A DNA stretch of 64,000 nt, from contig JAJGOT010000357.1 in assembly GCA_022457155.1 (NCBI GenBank), positions 736,001-800,000 of the forward strand, written 5' to 3'. Of the stretch, positions 55,368-64,000 are shown piece after piece. Made by a program: the position numbers and the translations under genes. Every line of letters begins with the position of its first letter. Positions within the stretch are counted from its first letter, which is position 1. The notes beneath the pieces are model-generated. The model was not told the origin of the DNA. It saw only the letters and a program-made list of their open reading frames with translations, and ran no database searches. The DNA comes from Cladopsammia gracilis (taxonomy: Eukaryota; Cnidaria; Anthozoa; Scleractinia; Dendrophylliidae).

Positions 55368-58300
55368 TTATTTTAAAGTAAAATAATTTAATTGATTGAA
55401 ACTCTCAGAGGAGGACACATGAGAAAACAGTCAAGACAGTCAATGCCACAAAATAAAACTTGAGCAAAAACAAAACTGTTACATAAATTATGTTGAGAAA
55501 TTTTCAAAACATGTCAAAGGGCCACTAAGGTAATATGTCATTACTTGTAACAAAAAAAAAGTTAACATTGTAAGTTAAAATCCAAGCTGAAAGTTTAATC
55601 TTGAAGAACTGAGGACCAAGAGGTATAGAAGATGCTTAAAGGTTTTTTTATTTGCCTAGTACAAATTTCAACCAAACTAAACATTCACAACTGATGACTG
55701 TTTCTCGCCTAATTATTAGTCCAGTTACGATGTGGTTAGCTTATAAAAAATTGGATATCTTCACGCTCCCTGTCCCCGTATGGCATTTTTAAAGGATACC
55801 AATACATGTTACTATAGCAACAATACCTTGGCTACTTCTGAGACTACCAAATCAATCAGACTGCAAATTATGCTTACTAATGTTTAGCCGGGGCGGGGGT
55901 CAAAATCATTATGACTACCTGGTAGAAATTTGAAAACAATAGTCTGATCTTCTGTCCACATGCAGTAAATTGTGGCATTGCATGTATTTAACTTTAATCC
56001 CACAGTCATATTCACATTAAAAAACAATATTGCAACAACAAACAGTGACATTCTCTCTGTGGTGGTGATAATCAGTCTGTATTTTGTATTGCACATGACT
56101 GTGAACATTCTGCAAAATGTATGGATTTATAATGTATTTCCTCTAACTGGAACAAACCTAGGGAGGGTTCATAATTTATGTAGAGGGGGGGGGGGGGGGC
56201 TATGTCGATTTTTAGGGGGAGCCATAATTTTTTCTAGTTAGGTTTTAGGGGGAGGGGCTATCGAAAATTTCTCTGGATGTGAAAGAAGGTATAAGGGGGG
56301 ACCATCGAAAAAGATTCAATAAAAACTGCCACCATCAGTTTACTCAATGTCATATTTAGCACTAGGAGGCTGGGGAGAGGGGAAAAGGAAGCATGCAGGG
56401 GATGATTGGACAGGGAAAGAGAGGAGGGAGACCACGCCCTTCGCTCTTCCCATCGTCTCCCACGCACTTATTAATTTTTATTTAAAATTTTATTAATGGA
56501 ATACCAGTGGGAGCCTCTGCGGAGGAGAGTCCGTGTTCTAAAGTTTATATTCCAATTGGTGGTGAAGCAAGATGGCCTCAAAATGTGCCAATTTATACAA
56601 GACTCAACGGGATGCAAAACTTGTAGCACTCCATCCACTCCTGGTACTATAACTTCTTTTAGCTGGACGTGATGATGAAAGTTTTGTGTCATTACTATCA
56701 CTCTCATTAACACCCACACTGTCACTATTACTCGACGTTCCTTCACAGTTAGTGCACCATGTCATCAGGGTTTTGTTTGATGGTGGTGGTGGAGAAGGAG
56801 GGGGGGGTCATGATATTTTGTCCACGGTTGTGGGATATGCAATGGGGGGGGGGGAGGAAAAACACATCAAATAATAGGGGTCTTCCAAAAATTGCAAGGG
56901 AAAAAATCTAAAATCTACATAGCCCTCCCTCTACATAAATTATGAACCCTCCCCTAGTGGACCCCATGTTTTCCACAGAGCCTGGCACCCTGCATTTTAT
57001 TATGATGTTTATTATGCAAACAAATCCCCCCGCCCCTCACTAAGTTTACATGTACCTTGGTCAACATCAGCTGCAATAGTACCACTTGTACCACTCACCC
57101 CTCCCTGCTCAGGGCCTTAAGAACAAACAGGAAGAAAGACAGTCAGTTAAGGAGGGAGAAACTTAACTACAAGGTGGTTGCTATGGAAGAGTTCCAAACA
57201 TCATATAATGAGTTTCTTTACTTTCTTTACTTCCTCGGCTGTGATGTTTGGTCACGTTCATTATGTCAATGGTACCATTAAATTTCATTAGTCACAGCCA
57301 TGTTTGGAAGTCACGTGACCAGAACATTGAAACCCTTAAAACTCAAACATCTTACATTTTTTCCAATAAAACCACTGTCAACAGCTTGAGAACATCCTAA
57401 TAAAAAATCTGTAGCATGGATTTGTTAAAATTTAAGTTATTGAAAAAGCTATGATGCCATAAAGGTGTATTTTAATACATTTTTTTTTAATTAATAACTT
57501 TCCTTTTTTTCCTACTGGTAATTCCATGCTACAGATTTTAAAAATGTTGAATTGCTTATGATTCGCCAAAAAAAACCTTTTGAGTTTTAGGCCAAAGGGG
57601 GGTGGGGGGGGGGGGGGCAGAGGATTTTTTCACAAGATTCCCCCCACTGAGGTCACAAGATTTTGATACAACCCCCTCTAACTTCTAAGAAAAAAATTAA
57701 AAACAGGCTGTGATTTTGCAGTTAAACACACATTTAAAACATTAAAAATAGAAAGAGAAAGCTTTAAAAAATACTCAGAAAAAAGAAGAGCTTTAAGTGA
57801 TGAAATCTTGCTTTGAGGAACGTTACAACTTAATGTCCCTAGCAACTTCAGAAATAATATCCCTAGCAACGACTCTAAAACTCTAGTTAAGTTTCACCCC
57901 CCTTAACAGGTGCTGGCTTACTTAGCCTCCAATGCAGACATCCTTAGGGCTTGTCACACATCAGTGTGTTGGAGTCTAAGGCTCACTGTTATTACAACAA
58001 AATCTCAATAACACAAATAACAAGGAAACTATAATATTGTATTTTTTAAATTATTGATGGTAAATTGCATACCATGTGGTTTAAATGTATTTCTGGTTTG
58101 ACATTCTATAGATCCGTTTAATTTTTACATGTGCAGCTGCTTAATTATTATATTAGGGGGCGGGCTGATTCATGACCGCACTTTTTTCAGTACATTCACT
58201 GTATAAATCATTCTTACTTTGCTTTTTTGGCTCCTCTTTCAAAAAGGACTCTCCTTGACTTTTTGACATCTCTATCACATATAAGGAACCCAACCTATAA

Positions 58301-58690
58301 GAAAAGTGTATGTCAAATTAATCTTGCCACTTTATCATATTAATTTTCACACAAGGAATGCAGACATGTGCATGTGTATATACGGGGTATATGTATTTAT
58401 TTATTGTTCAATTTAATAATTGGAGGGCTAGGTGGAAAACTATGCTAAGTGAATATGTTTTGGTTTCTACTAACTATAATATAAGTTGTTGTTACCAGAT
58501 TAAATCACTCTCATATCTTAAAAAATCTCAAATGAGTCAATATCTGAAGTCTACTTTAATTTGAGTTTTGAATTTCAGTGTGTGGTCACCTCCTGAACTC
58601 ACGCACTCACTCACTAGCAACTGGCAACCAAACTTTGAAATTCAATCTAAGCCAATTCACATTCCTTAATGATCTCAGTAAGTGATAGGA
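55368..58690. other. NLR upstream region; possible micro-exons and G-rich transposon
   Basis: Two small minus-strand candidates have fitting phase-1 splice sites: about 57061-57103 (GVSGTSGTIAADVDQ) and about 58212-58298 (LGSLYVIEMSKSQGESFLKE EPKKQ). They are unproven. 56158-56957 is a TIR element; 57600-57620 is a G run. Confidence 0.35.
56158..56957. mobile_element. 0.8-kb TIR element with G-rich tracts
   Basis: CTAGGGAGGGTTCATAATTT ATGTAGAGGG at the left is mirrored by CCTCTACATAAATTATGAAC CCTCCCCTAG at the right. The interior has several poly-G runs and a Ser/Asp-rich minus frame with PAKRSYSTRSGWSATS, unrecognised. Confidence 0.75.
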
Positions 58691-58693
58691 ATA

Positions 58694-58884
58694 GGCCATT
58701 TCCGAATTGCCTTTAGCCTCTCTATCAAAGCGAGGCTAGGTGCGAAACCTTTCATATGAAAATGAGTTTTCATTCACATGCAAATAAGTTTTATTTGCAT
58801 GTGAATAAAAACACATTTTCATATGAAAGGTTTCGCACCTAGCCTCGCTTTGAGAGAGAGGCAAAAGGCAACTCGGAAATGGCC
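58694..58884. mobile_element. Perfectly folding MITE, about 90-bp arms, TA flanks
   Basis: GGCCATTTCCGAATTGCCTT... mirrored to ...GCAACTCGGAAATGGCC. The centre is GCAAATAAGTTTTATTTGC. TA flanks both ends (58692-58693, 58885-58886), consistent with a TA target duplication. Confidence 0.88.
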
Positions 58885-58889
58885 TATCT

Positions 58890-59570
58890 AATAGTGAAAC
58901 CTTTTGTTGTGTCCTGTCTTGTAAATCAGTGTCAGACTGGATAATCATGAAAAATTGATCTCAGTTTAATTTGGTGTCGTGTTCAACCATATCCATGCAT
59001 AATTGCACACTGCATCCTGCACACAAGAGAGTCTTTAATAATCCCATTATTTTGTTGTGTTAACCAAATTTTACCGAGTGAGCCACAACTTATTTTTAAT
59101 TTTTTTTTTCATTTTAATTAACAGTTAAAAACTTCAGCTAAAAATTTATTGCTTTTAAAAAATTCTTAGTCATATCAAAATTAAAAAGTATTAAAAAACA
59201 GATCAATTTTGATTCCAAAATGTTTATGGATTTGTAGAGAATTTAAAACTACAGTACACATCTGGTATAAATTTGAAGTACAACTGAGCATTCTGTTCAA
59301 GAGTTATTAAAATATTTTAAAGGTAAACGAGTATGAAAGATTTTTAGTAAAAATGTATGGAGGGGCCATCTTGGCGCCCACAAAATAAGCTCAGTTGCAA
59401 GCGACACCAACAGTCAGCAGCATAAACTTCAAAATACACCACAAATCTCATCACAAAAGATATCATTCACTTTATAAACTGGATGACGCTATAAATTCCA
59501 TTAAATCGGTTTATAAGCATAGATAATGCAAGAATAACTTTCAACTGGTTTGTTATTTTGTTTGTCTTCA
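58890..59570. other. No gene identified
   Basis: AT-rich sequence with no recognisable coding or repeat structure. Confidence 0.45.
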
Positions 59571-59577
59571 TGGCTTA

Positions 59578-59943
59578 GGCCATCCCCATAAAATGTTTCT
59601 TTTCCCATCGCCCGACCGACCCATTTTTTTTGGAATTTAAGTAAAAAAAAATTCTAATACACTGTATGTCTGACAAGCAAAATTTTACTTTTAAAACATG
59701 TGATCAAGACTTTATTTGAATAGAAAAGCCTCCATTGTAGATGATCATGAGGAGTAATATAAATTTGGATTGGGAAAGCATTGGCAATTGAAAGCACACG
59801 TGTAACCAGGCCTTCTTACTTAGCATCCAGGCTTTTTCTGGACTCTGGCTCCCTCAGTCAATTTTCTTTTTTTTTTGCCCAACTGACCGACCCACTTTCA
59901 TTAGGGAAGGCGATGGTAAACAAAACATTTTATGGGGATGGCC
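59578..59943. mobile_element. Harbinger-type MITE, 3-bp TTA target duplication
   Basis: TTA|GGCCATCCCCATAAAATGTT ... AACATTTTATGGGGATGGCC|TTA. TIRs continue with CCCATCGCCCGACCGACCC / GACCGACCCACTTT-type sequence. A 3-bp TWA duplication is usual for PIF/Harbinger. A truncated relative lies at 27541-27634. Confidence 0.85.
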
Positions 59944-59949
59944 TTATCT

Positions 59950-60490
59950 GATTTAAAAAAAATAGCATGACAAATTTTGTGACACATTTAAACCTTTACA
60001 AATCAGCCGGAAGCAAAACATCATTAAACTGACTGAATAATTAATTTTGTGAAGGATACCACTGGCATCCATGGAGGTAAGTCCAGAAATGCACGCTAAT
60101 GAGATTCATGCTCTTTATGATAGACATCACGAAGTGTCCCCTAGACCTAATTCTCACCTAAACACAAGCAATTCTGTCAAACATGAAGCCATATGGAAAT
60201 TACAAATAATTGTGTGTAATATGAAGTTCCCAAGGTCCGAGTTACATGCATTTCTGGACATAAGTGCATCCATGCACACACCATGTTAGAAACAGCATTG
60301 CAGGAATATGACTAGTTTATATTTTTGAAGACAAGTCAGAAACGAAACTGAAAGGACGAAAATACTTTTTAGAAAAATCTCCATTGATATTTTATTATTT
60401 AACTGGAATCATAATTGATGCTAACGCCGGGTTAGCTAATAACCGCGCTTTGAACAACCGGGCTCTGGATTATAAATTGTTTTATATTTA
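59950..60490. other. No confirmed gene
   Basis: A 72-residue plus frame at 60071-60289 lies between imperfect mirrored TCCAGAAATGCA/TGCATTTCTGGA sites and is probably part of a small inverted-repeat element. Confidence 0.4.
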
Positions 60491-60506
60491 CCTTAAGGAT
60501 GCTAAT

Positions 60507-61630
60507 CAAGCAAAAACAAACGATAAAAACCGACGTTTCGGTGACGTCACTGACACCATTGTCAAGCTAACTTGTGAATGAAATGTAAATGACAACAAGT
60601 ATTTGAAGCAGTGTTGGCCCTAAAATTAACATAACAGAAAGTGCGAAAATAAGAATTTATGTAAATACTTTCGCAGGAATGGAGTCTGATTGCACATTCA
60701 GAATGGATCTTGATAAACAACATTTCGTGCAATAAACAGTCAAACTTATAAATTGTGTACATTTCTTAAGTACAGAGAAGCGCCTCAACAAGTCATTGGG
60801 GACCTTTTCGTGCATGTTCTTATAGTGTTTTTGTGGGCGGCATGGTGGTCTAGTGGTTAGCGCGTCGGACTTTCAACCTGAAGGTCGGTGGTTCGAGCCT
60901 GGTCTCTACCGTCGTATTGTTTCCTTAGACAAGAAACTTTACTCCACACTGTCTCTCTCCACCCAGGTGTACAAATGGGTACCAGCGACAAAATGCTGGG
61001 GGTAACCCTGCGATGGACTAGCATCCCATCCAGGGGGGAGTAGCAATATTCCTAGTTGCTTCATGCTACGGAAACCGGGTTAAGCTCCGGCCGTGTGGGC
61101 CATCGTGGCCCGAGTGCGACTTTACCTTTTTCCTCTTATAGTGTTTAAAAATAGAGGATGACTGCTGTTTATGTCCATCCACGCGATTGTGTAAATGTCC
61201 ACGCGTGTAGCCTACATAACCTGCATCGCACAGGTCACATTGGAATTTGTACACGACACATTGTTGGTTTACAATCGATGGCTTTGTTTCGTGTACTTTA
61301 AGTTCTTTATCAATTTTGTGGCTCACAAACACAGGCTGGATGGTGGTCTGCACCTTCAGGCTGAGGGACTTGAGCTGTTCTCTGACAATATCTGCTGAGA
61401 CTTGATCTTTAAATGGTAGAACCACTCGAACAGTGTCTCCAGTTTCTTTGGGTGAAGGCTGTCGTACTTTCTGTTATGTTAATTTTAGCACCAACACTGC
61501 TTCAAATACTCTGTGTTGTCATTTACATTTCATTCACAAGTTACCTTGACAATGGCGTCATGATAACACCGAAACGTCGGTTTTTATCGCTTGTTTTTGC
61601 TTGCTTATGCTTGAACAAATCGTTACTGAC
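60507..61630 (-). mobile_element. 5'-truncated Penelope-like element with 12-bp target duplication
   Basis: Flanked by AAGGATGCTAAT at 60495-60506 and 61631-61642. The minus strand encodes GDTVRVVLPFKDQVSADIVR, the GIY-YIG core (CVVYKFQCDLCDAGYVGYTR) and, left of an inserted SINE, KFDCLLHEMLFIK followed by LHSCESI. These are successive blocks of the Penelope C-terminus. The ends (60507-60640 and 61465-61630) are inverted copies of each other and both carry CCGAAACGTCGGTTTTTATC. Confidence 0.85.
60831..61133 (+). mobile_element. tRNA-derived SINE inserted in the Penelope element
   Basis: Flanked by a 13-bp duplication, TCTTATAGTGTTT (60818-60830 and 61134-61146). The head has A box TGGTCTAGTGG (60846-60856) and B box GGTTCGAGCC (60890-60899). 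The body has AAGAAACTTTACTCC and CCACCCAGGTGTACAAATGG, ending AGTGCGACTTTACC. About 303 bp and apparently full length. It interrupts the Penelope reading frame right after HYKRKK. Confidence 0.92.
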
Positions 61631-61934
61631 AAGGATGCTAATATAATTTTTTTTAGCCTGCGTAGCAATCGTTCCCATACGAACGAATATTTCCGCATTC
61701 TGGCCACGTGAAAATTGAGGCGAGAGCAAAAAATCGGAGGATGGGGGTGGGAGTGGGGAGGAGAGGGAACGCTTGCCTGCAAACCCCACGATTTTGAAAA
61801 ACCCTTTCGTTCACAAACGGGGCTCCTGATTGGTGCGGTGTGGTCGCCTTGAGTGACAGGTTTGACAAGTAGCTATCAAATTTTCGCGCAAAATATTTTG
61901 AGCGTGACTTGCGATCAAAGGATGAAAGATCAAA

Positions 61935-62330
61935 ATGGAGCTCGGAGAACATGTGAAAGATTTTGAAATGTGTTTGAACGAAGTTGTATTGGAGCTGAGC
62001 GAAGCGGGGCTTGCTTTTACTTTGAAAACGGAACAAGAAAGGGCAATGCGCCATCTTTTTAACAGCAAAGATTTAATGGCCGTATTGCCAACAGGATTCG
62101 GCAAGAGTTTTTCAGTTGTTTGTTATGATGTGCGGAGGTGAAGTAAAAGACAAGGAGGTATAGGCTACTCCAGTATTATTTTTATTTCTCCATTGCATAA
62201 AGCATAATTCGGGATCAAGTGGTAGAGGTAAATTATATGGGGATGACGGCATGCGATTTAAATGAAAAACTGGATTGCTTGGACGATATACACAAAGAAA
62301 ATACCCAAGAACGCACACATTTTAGTCAAA
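61935..62330 (+). pseudogene. RecQ-like DNA helicase N-terminal fragment
   Basis: Starts MELGEHVKDFEMCLNEVVLE. The Q-motif-like LKTEQERAMRHLF and Walker A VLPTGFGKS are those of RecQ-family helicases (LKxxQ ... LPTGxGKS). After a stop (GGTGAAG may be a splice donor) shifted frames give IISPLHKA (motif Ia SPL) and RDQVVEVNYMGMTACDLNEK LD. The DEAH box and later motifs are missing, so this is a broken gene within the TIR element. The repeated association with TIRs suggests it is a transposon passenger or component. Confidence 0.75.
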
Positions 62331-63239
62331 GTTACACAAGGATTTCCTCGCTTTAATGTAATGGCATGGAAAGAAAACAATACGTACCTTATTCCTCTAT
62401 TAATAATAGTCCAGGAAATGTTATTCTTAGACTTGAGTATAAATTAGACCCGTTGAAAAAAATTATCATGGTATAAGCTTGGTATAAATTGACTGTTGTC
62501 GTTCATATCTGTTTGTGGTCATCGGTAATGCGTATTTTAAATTGGTTTGATCAATACAAAAACGGTAAGTCAAAAGACAAATAATACCCAAATCCAGTCA
62601 TTTAAGGTTTAGACTTTCTTAAAAACCTAATTGACTCTAATTGACTCCACGATTTCATCCCAAATTTTAAAGTTGAAAGTGATCTATTTTGGCGGCTGTT
62701 TGTTTTTATCAGCGTTGAATTGAAAGTGACTACATCCGGCAAGCTCCAAGTGGCGTGGCGTAATTTGTGAGAAGATCTATTTGCATTTGTGGACCGATTC
62801 GAGTTTTATTTTGCTCACAGCAAAATATAAGATAAAATGAAACTGACTGATTAGTGCTTGTACCATAGAAAAGTCAGAAAATAGCGAGAAAAGCGAAGAT
62901 CAATTTTGAACTTGAAATATAAATATAACCGTAAACAAACTTAGCGGGACAGTCGCGTGTTGAGTAGTTGAGCTGAGTAGCTGTTGTGTTATATTTTTAT
63001 TAGCGGGAATTATTTCACCGGTTCTGTTAACCAGTGTTGGATTCAATAAGTCAAAGCAAGCAAATATACGGACATTTCTTCTAATTTAAGTCAACATTGT
63101 TTTGAAATGGCGAGGTTTATTGATTCCATGAATCAGTGAAGAGATTTCAACCATTTACCAAATTCTAGATCCGGTAATCTGTAATTGGCTAATTTGTTGA
63201 CAAGCTGTCAATCGGCGAATAAAATGAAGCATGACAAAT
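62331..63239. other. Interior of TIR element, no further domain seen
   Basis: AT-rich and stop-filled. If helicase motifs II-VI were once here, they are not readable. Confidence 0.4.
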
Positions 63240-63399
63240 CGGTGGGCATTTTTCAAAATCGTGTGGTTTGCTGGCAAGCGTTCCCTCGCTTCCCCACTCC
63301 CACCCCGGTCCTCCCATTTTTCGCCCTCGCGCCAATTTTCGCGCCGCCAGAATGGGGAAAAATTCATTCGTACAGGAACGCTTGCTACGCAGGCTAAAT

Positions 63400-64000
63400 T
63401 TTTTTGTTTGATTTGTTTCTTTCTTTTTCAAGTAAGATGTCTGTATAAATTCCTCCGATGTATCCTCAGCTACTGTAGTAATAACCTTGCTCGCTCAGCT
63501 TTTATTATTAAAATGACTAGTAATTATTTAACATTTTCTCATAAACATCTTTGGCAAAATTTAATTCCTGGATTGTTGTAAATGAAAGGAGGTGTTGATA
63601 TGATATGTATGATATATGTATGTATAATAAAAAATAATGTCAAAAAGTACTGTGCAGATTAATCAAAATGCCAAGATGCTCTGCCTAAAGTTTAAAGTGC
63701 CCCTGTGATCAAATTTTTGACTTTCATTTTTTTACATTTTTGTGTACAATTAGACTTTCTTACTTGTCTTGCGAAATTTCAATTCATTACGAACATCAGA
63801 AGTCATTTTATTTTTACATTTATTTCCAAGAAATTACGGCCACCATTAATCAACCTAATGTTCCAAGGCTTGGTTGCGAATGGGAGAAAGTGACGTCAAA
63901 GACTCAAACATACCTCACGGGTTGAAATTATAATAACAATAAGTATTGAAAATCATGCGAAAAGCAACACAAATTTTGGACTTGTTCTTCATGCAATTTT
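63400..64000. other. No gene identified
   Basis: AT-rich right edge of the window. Plus frames at 63705-63925 are not recognisable. Confidence 0.4.

Larger units (their letters stand above)
61657..63397 (+). mobile_element. Long-TIR DNA transposon carrying a RecQ-like helicase fragment
   Basis: The left end TTTAGCCTGCGTAGCAATCG and the right end CGCTTGCTACGCAGGCTAAA open terminal inverted repeats of about 150 bp (61657-61805 and 63240-63397) that share a G-rich GGGGTGGGAGTGGGGA stretch and TTTTCGCGC. The interior encodes the helicase start (61935-62141) and later decayed motifs. T/A-rich flanks suggest a short T/A target. No transposase was recognised. Confidence 0.75.

Noticed and set aside
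60838..60909. tRNA gene candidate with good A and B boxes
   Set aside because: It continues into a SINE body and is flanked by a target duplication; the acceptor arms do not pair.
61653..62104. Overlapping minus frames over the TIR element
   Set aside because: Antisense of the TIR and the helicase start; the plus strand holds the Walker A motif.

Overview
The window looks like nuclear DNA of an animal with an intron-rich, AT-rich genome, most likely an anthozoan cnidarian (stony coral or relative). The reasons are a Roc-COR plus Death-domain gene and an NLR-type gene with consensus GT/AG introns, and a mix of Ty3/gypsy, BEL/Pao, DIRS, Penelope, LINE, hAT and tRNA-SINE remnants with many palindromic MITEs. 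There are no bacterial operons, CRISPR arrays or rRNA genes. The species assignment is inference.

Layout. 1-5,650: an hAT-like fragment, then a tandem array LTR / gag-pro / LTR / gag-pro / LTR of a dead Ty3/gypsy element. 5,650-17,100: a graveyard of gypsy RT pieces in opposite orientations, a minisatellite, an hAT-like protein remnant, a possible Helitron-related fragment, a second LTR element (LTRs 10,974-11,633 and 12,572-13,215), a decayed OB-fold/zinc protein and a long BEL/Pao gag remnant. 17,800-18,470: a broken retrocopy-like CHTOP gene. 18,800-24,650: direct-repeat promoter-like segments, minisatellites, hairpin repeats, SINEs and a Penelope-type ribozyme-like motif.

24,950-40,971 (minus strand): the main real gene, a Roco protein. 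Exons that I could join with consistent splice phase encode the Roc GTPase (P-loop exon, linker exon), Roc-COR, a Cys/His-rich segment, three paralogous phase 1-1 linker exons and a C-terminal Death domain. This is a ROC-COR-Death order like that of DAPK1, without a visible kinase. Two of the linker exons lie in a ~2.2 kb tandem segmental duplication (25,643-27,860 and 28,420-30,780). Its copies have since taken different transposon insertions, giving clean empty sites.

41,000-51,000: palindromic MITEs, a 1.2 kb foldback element in a TA microsatellite, a Penelope-like GIY-YIG fragment, and a DIRS-type tyrosine-recombinase retroelement with a deleted RT core, a duplicated RT-tail/RNase H segment and a nested LINE 3' end. 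51,000-60,000: palindromic elements and one large exon of an NLR-like gene (54,027-55,367, minus). 60,507-61,630: a Penelope insertion bounded by a 12-bp target duplication and itself interrupted by a SINE with its own 13-bp duplication. 61,657-63,397: a long-TIR transposon carrying a decayed RecQ-like helicase segment.

The Roco-Death gene and the NLR-like exon are both of innate-immunity or cell-death signalling type. They are the only convincing host protein-coding loci; nearly everything else is mobile-element derived.
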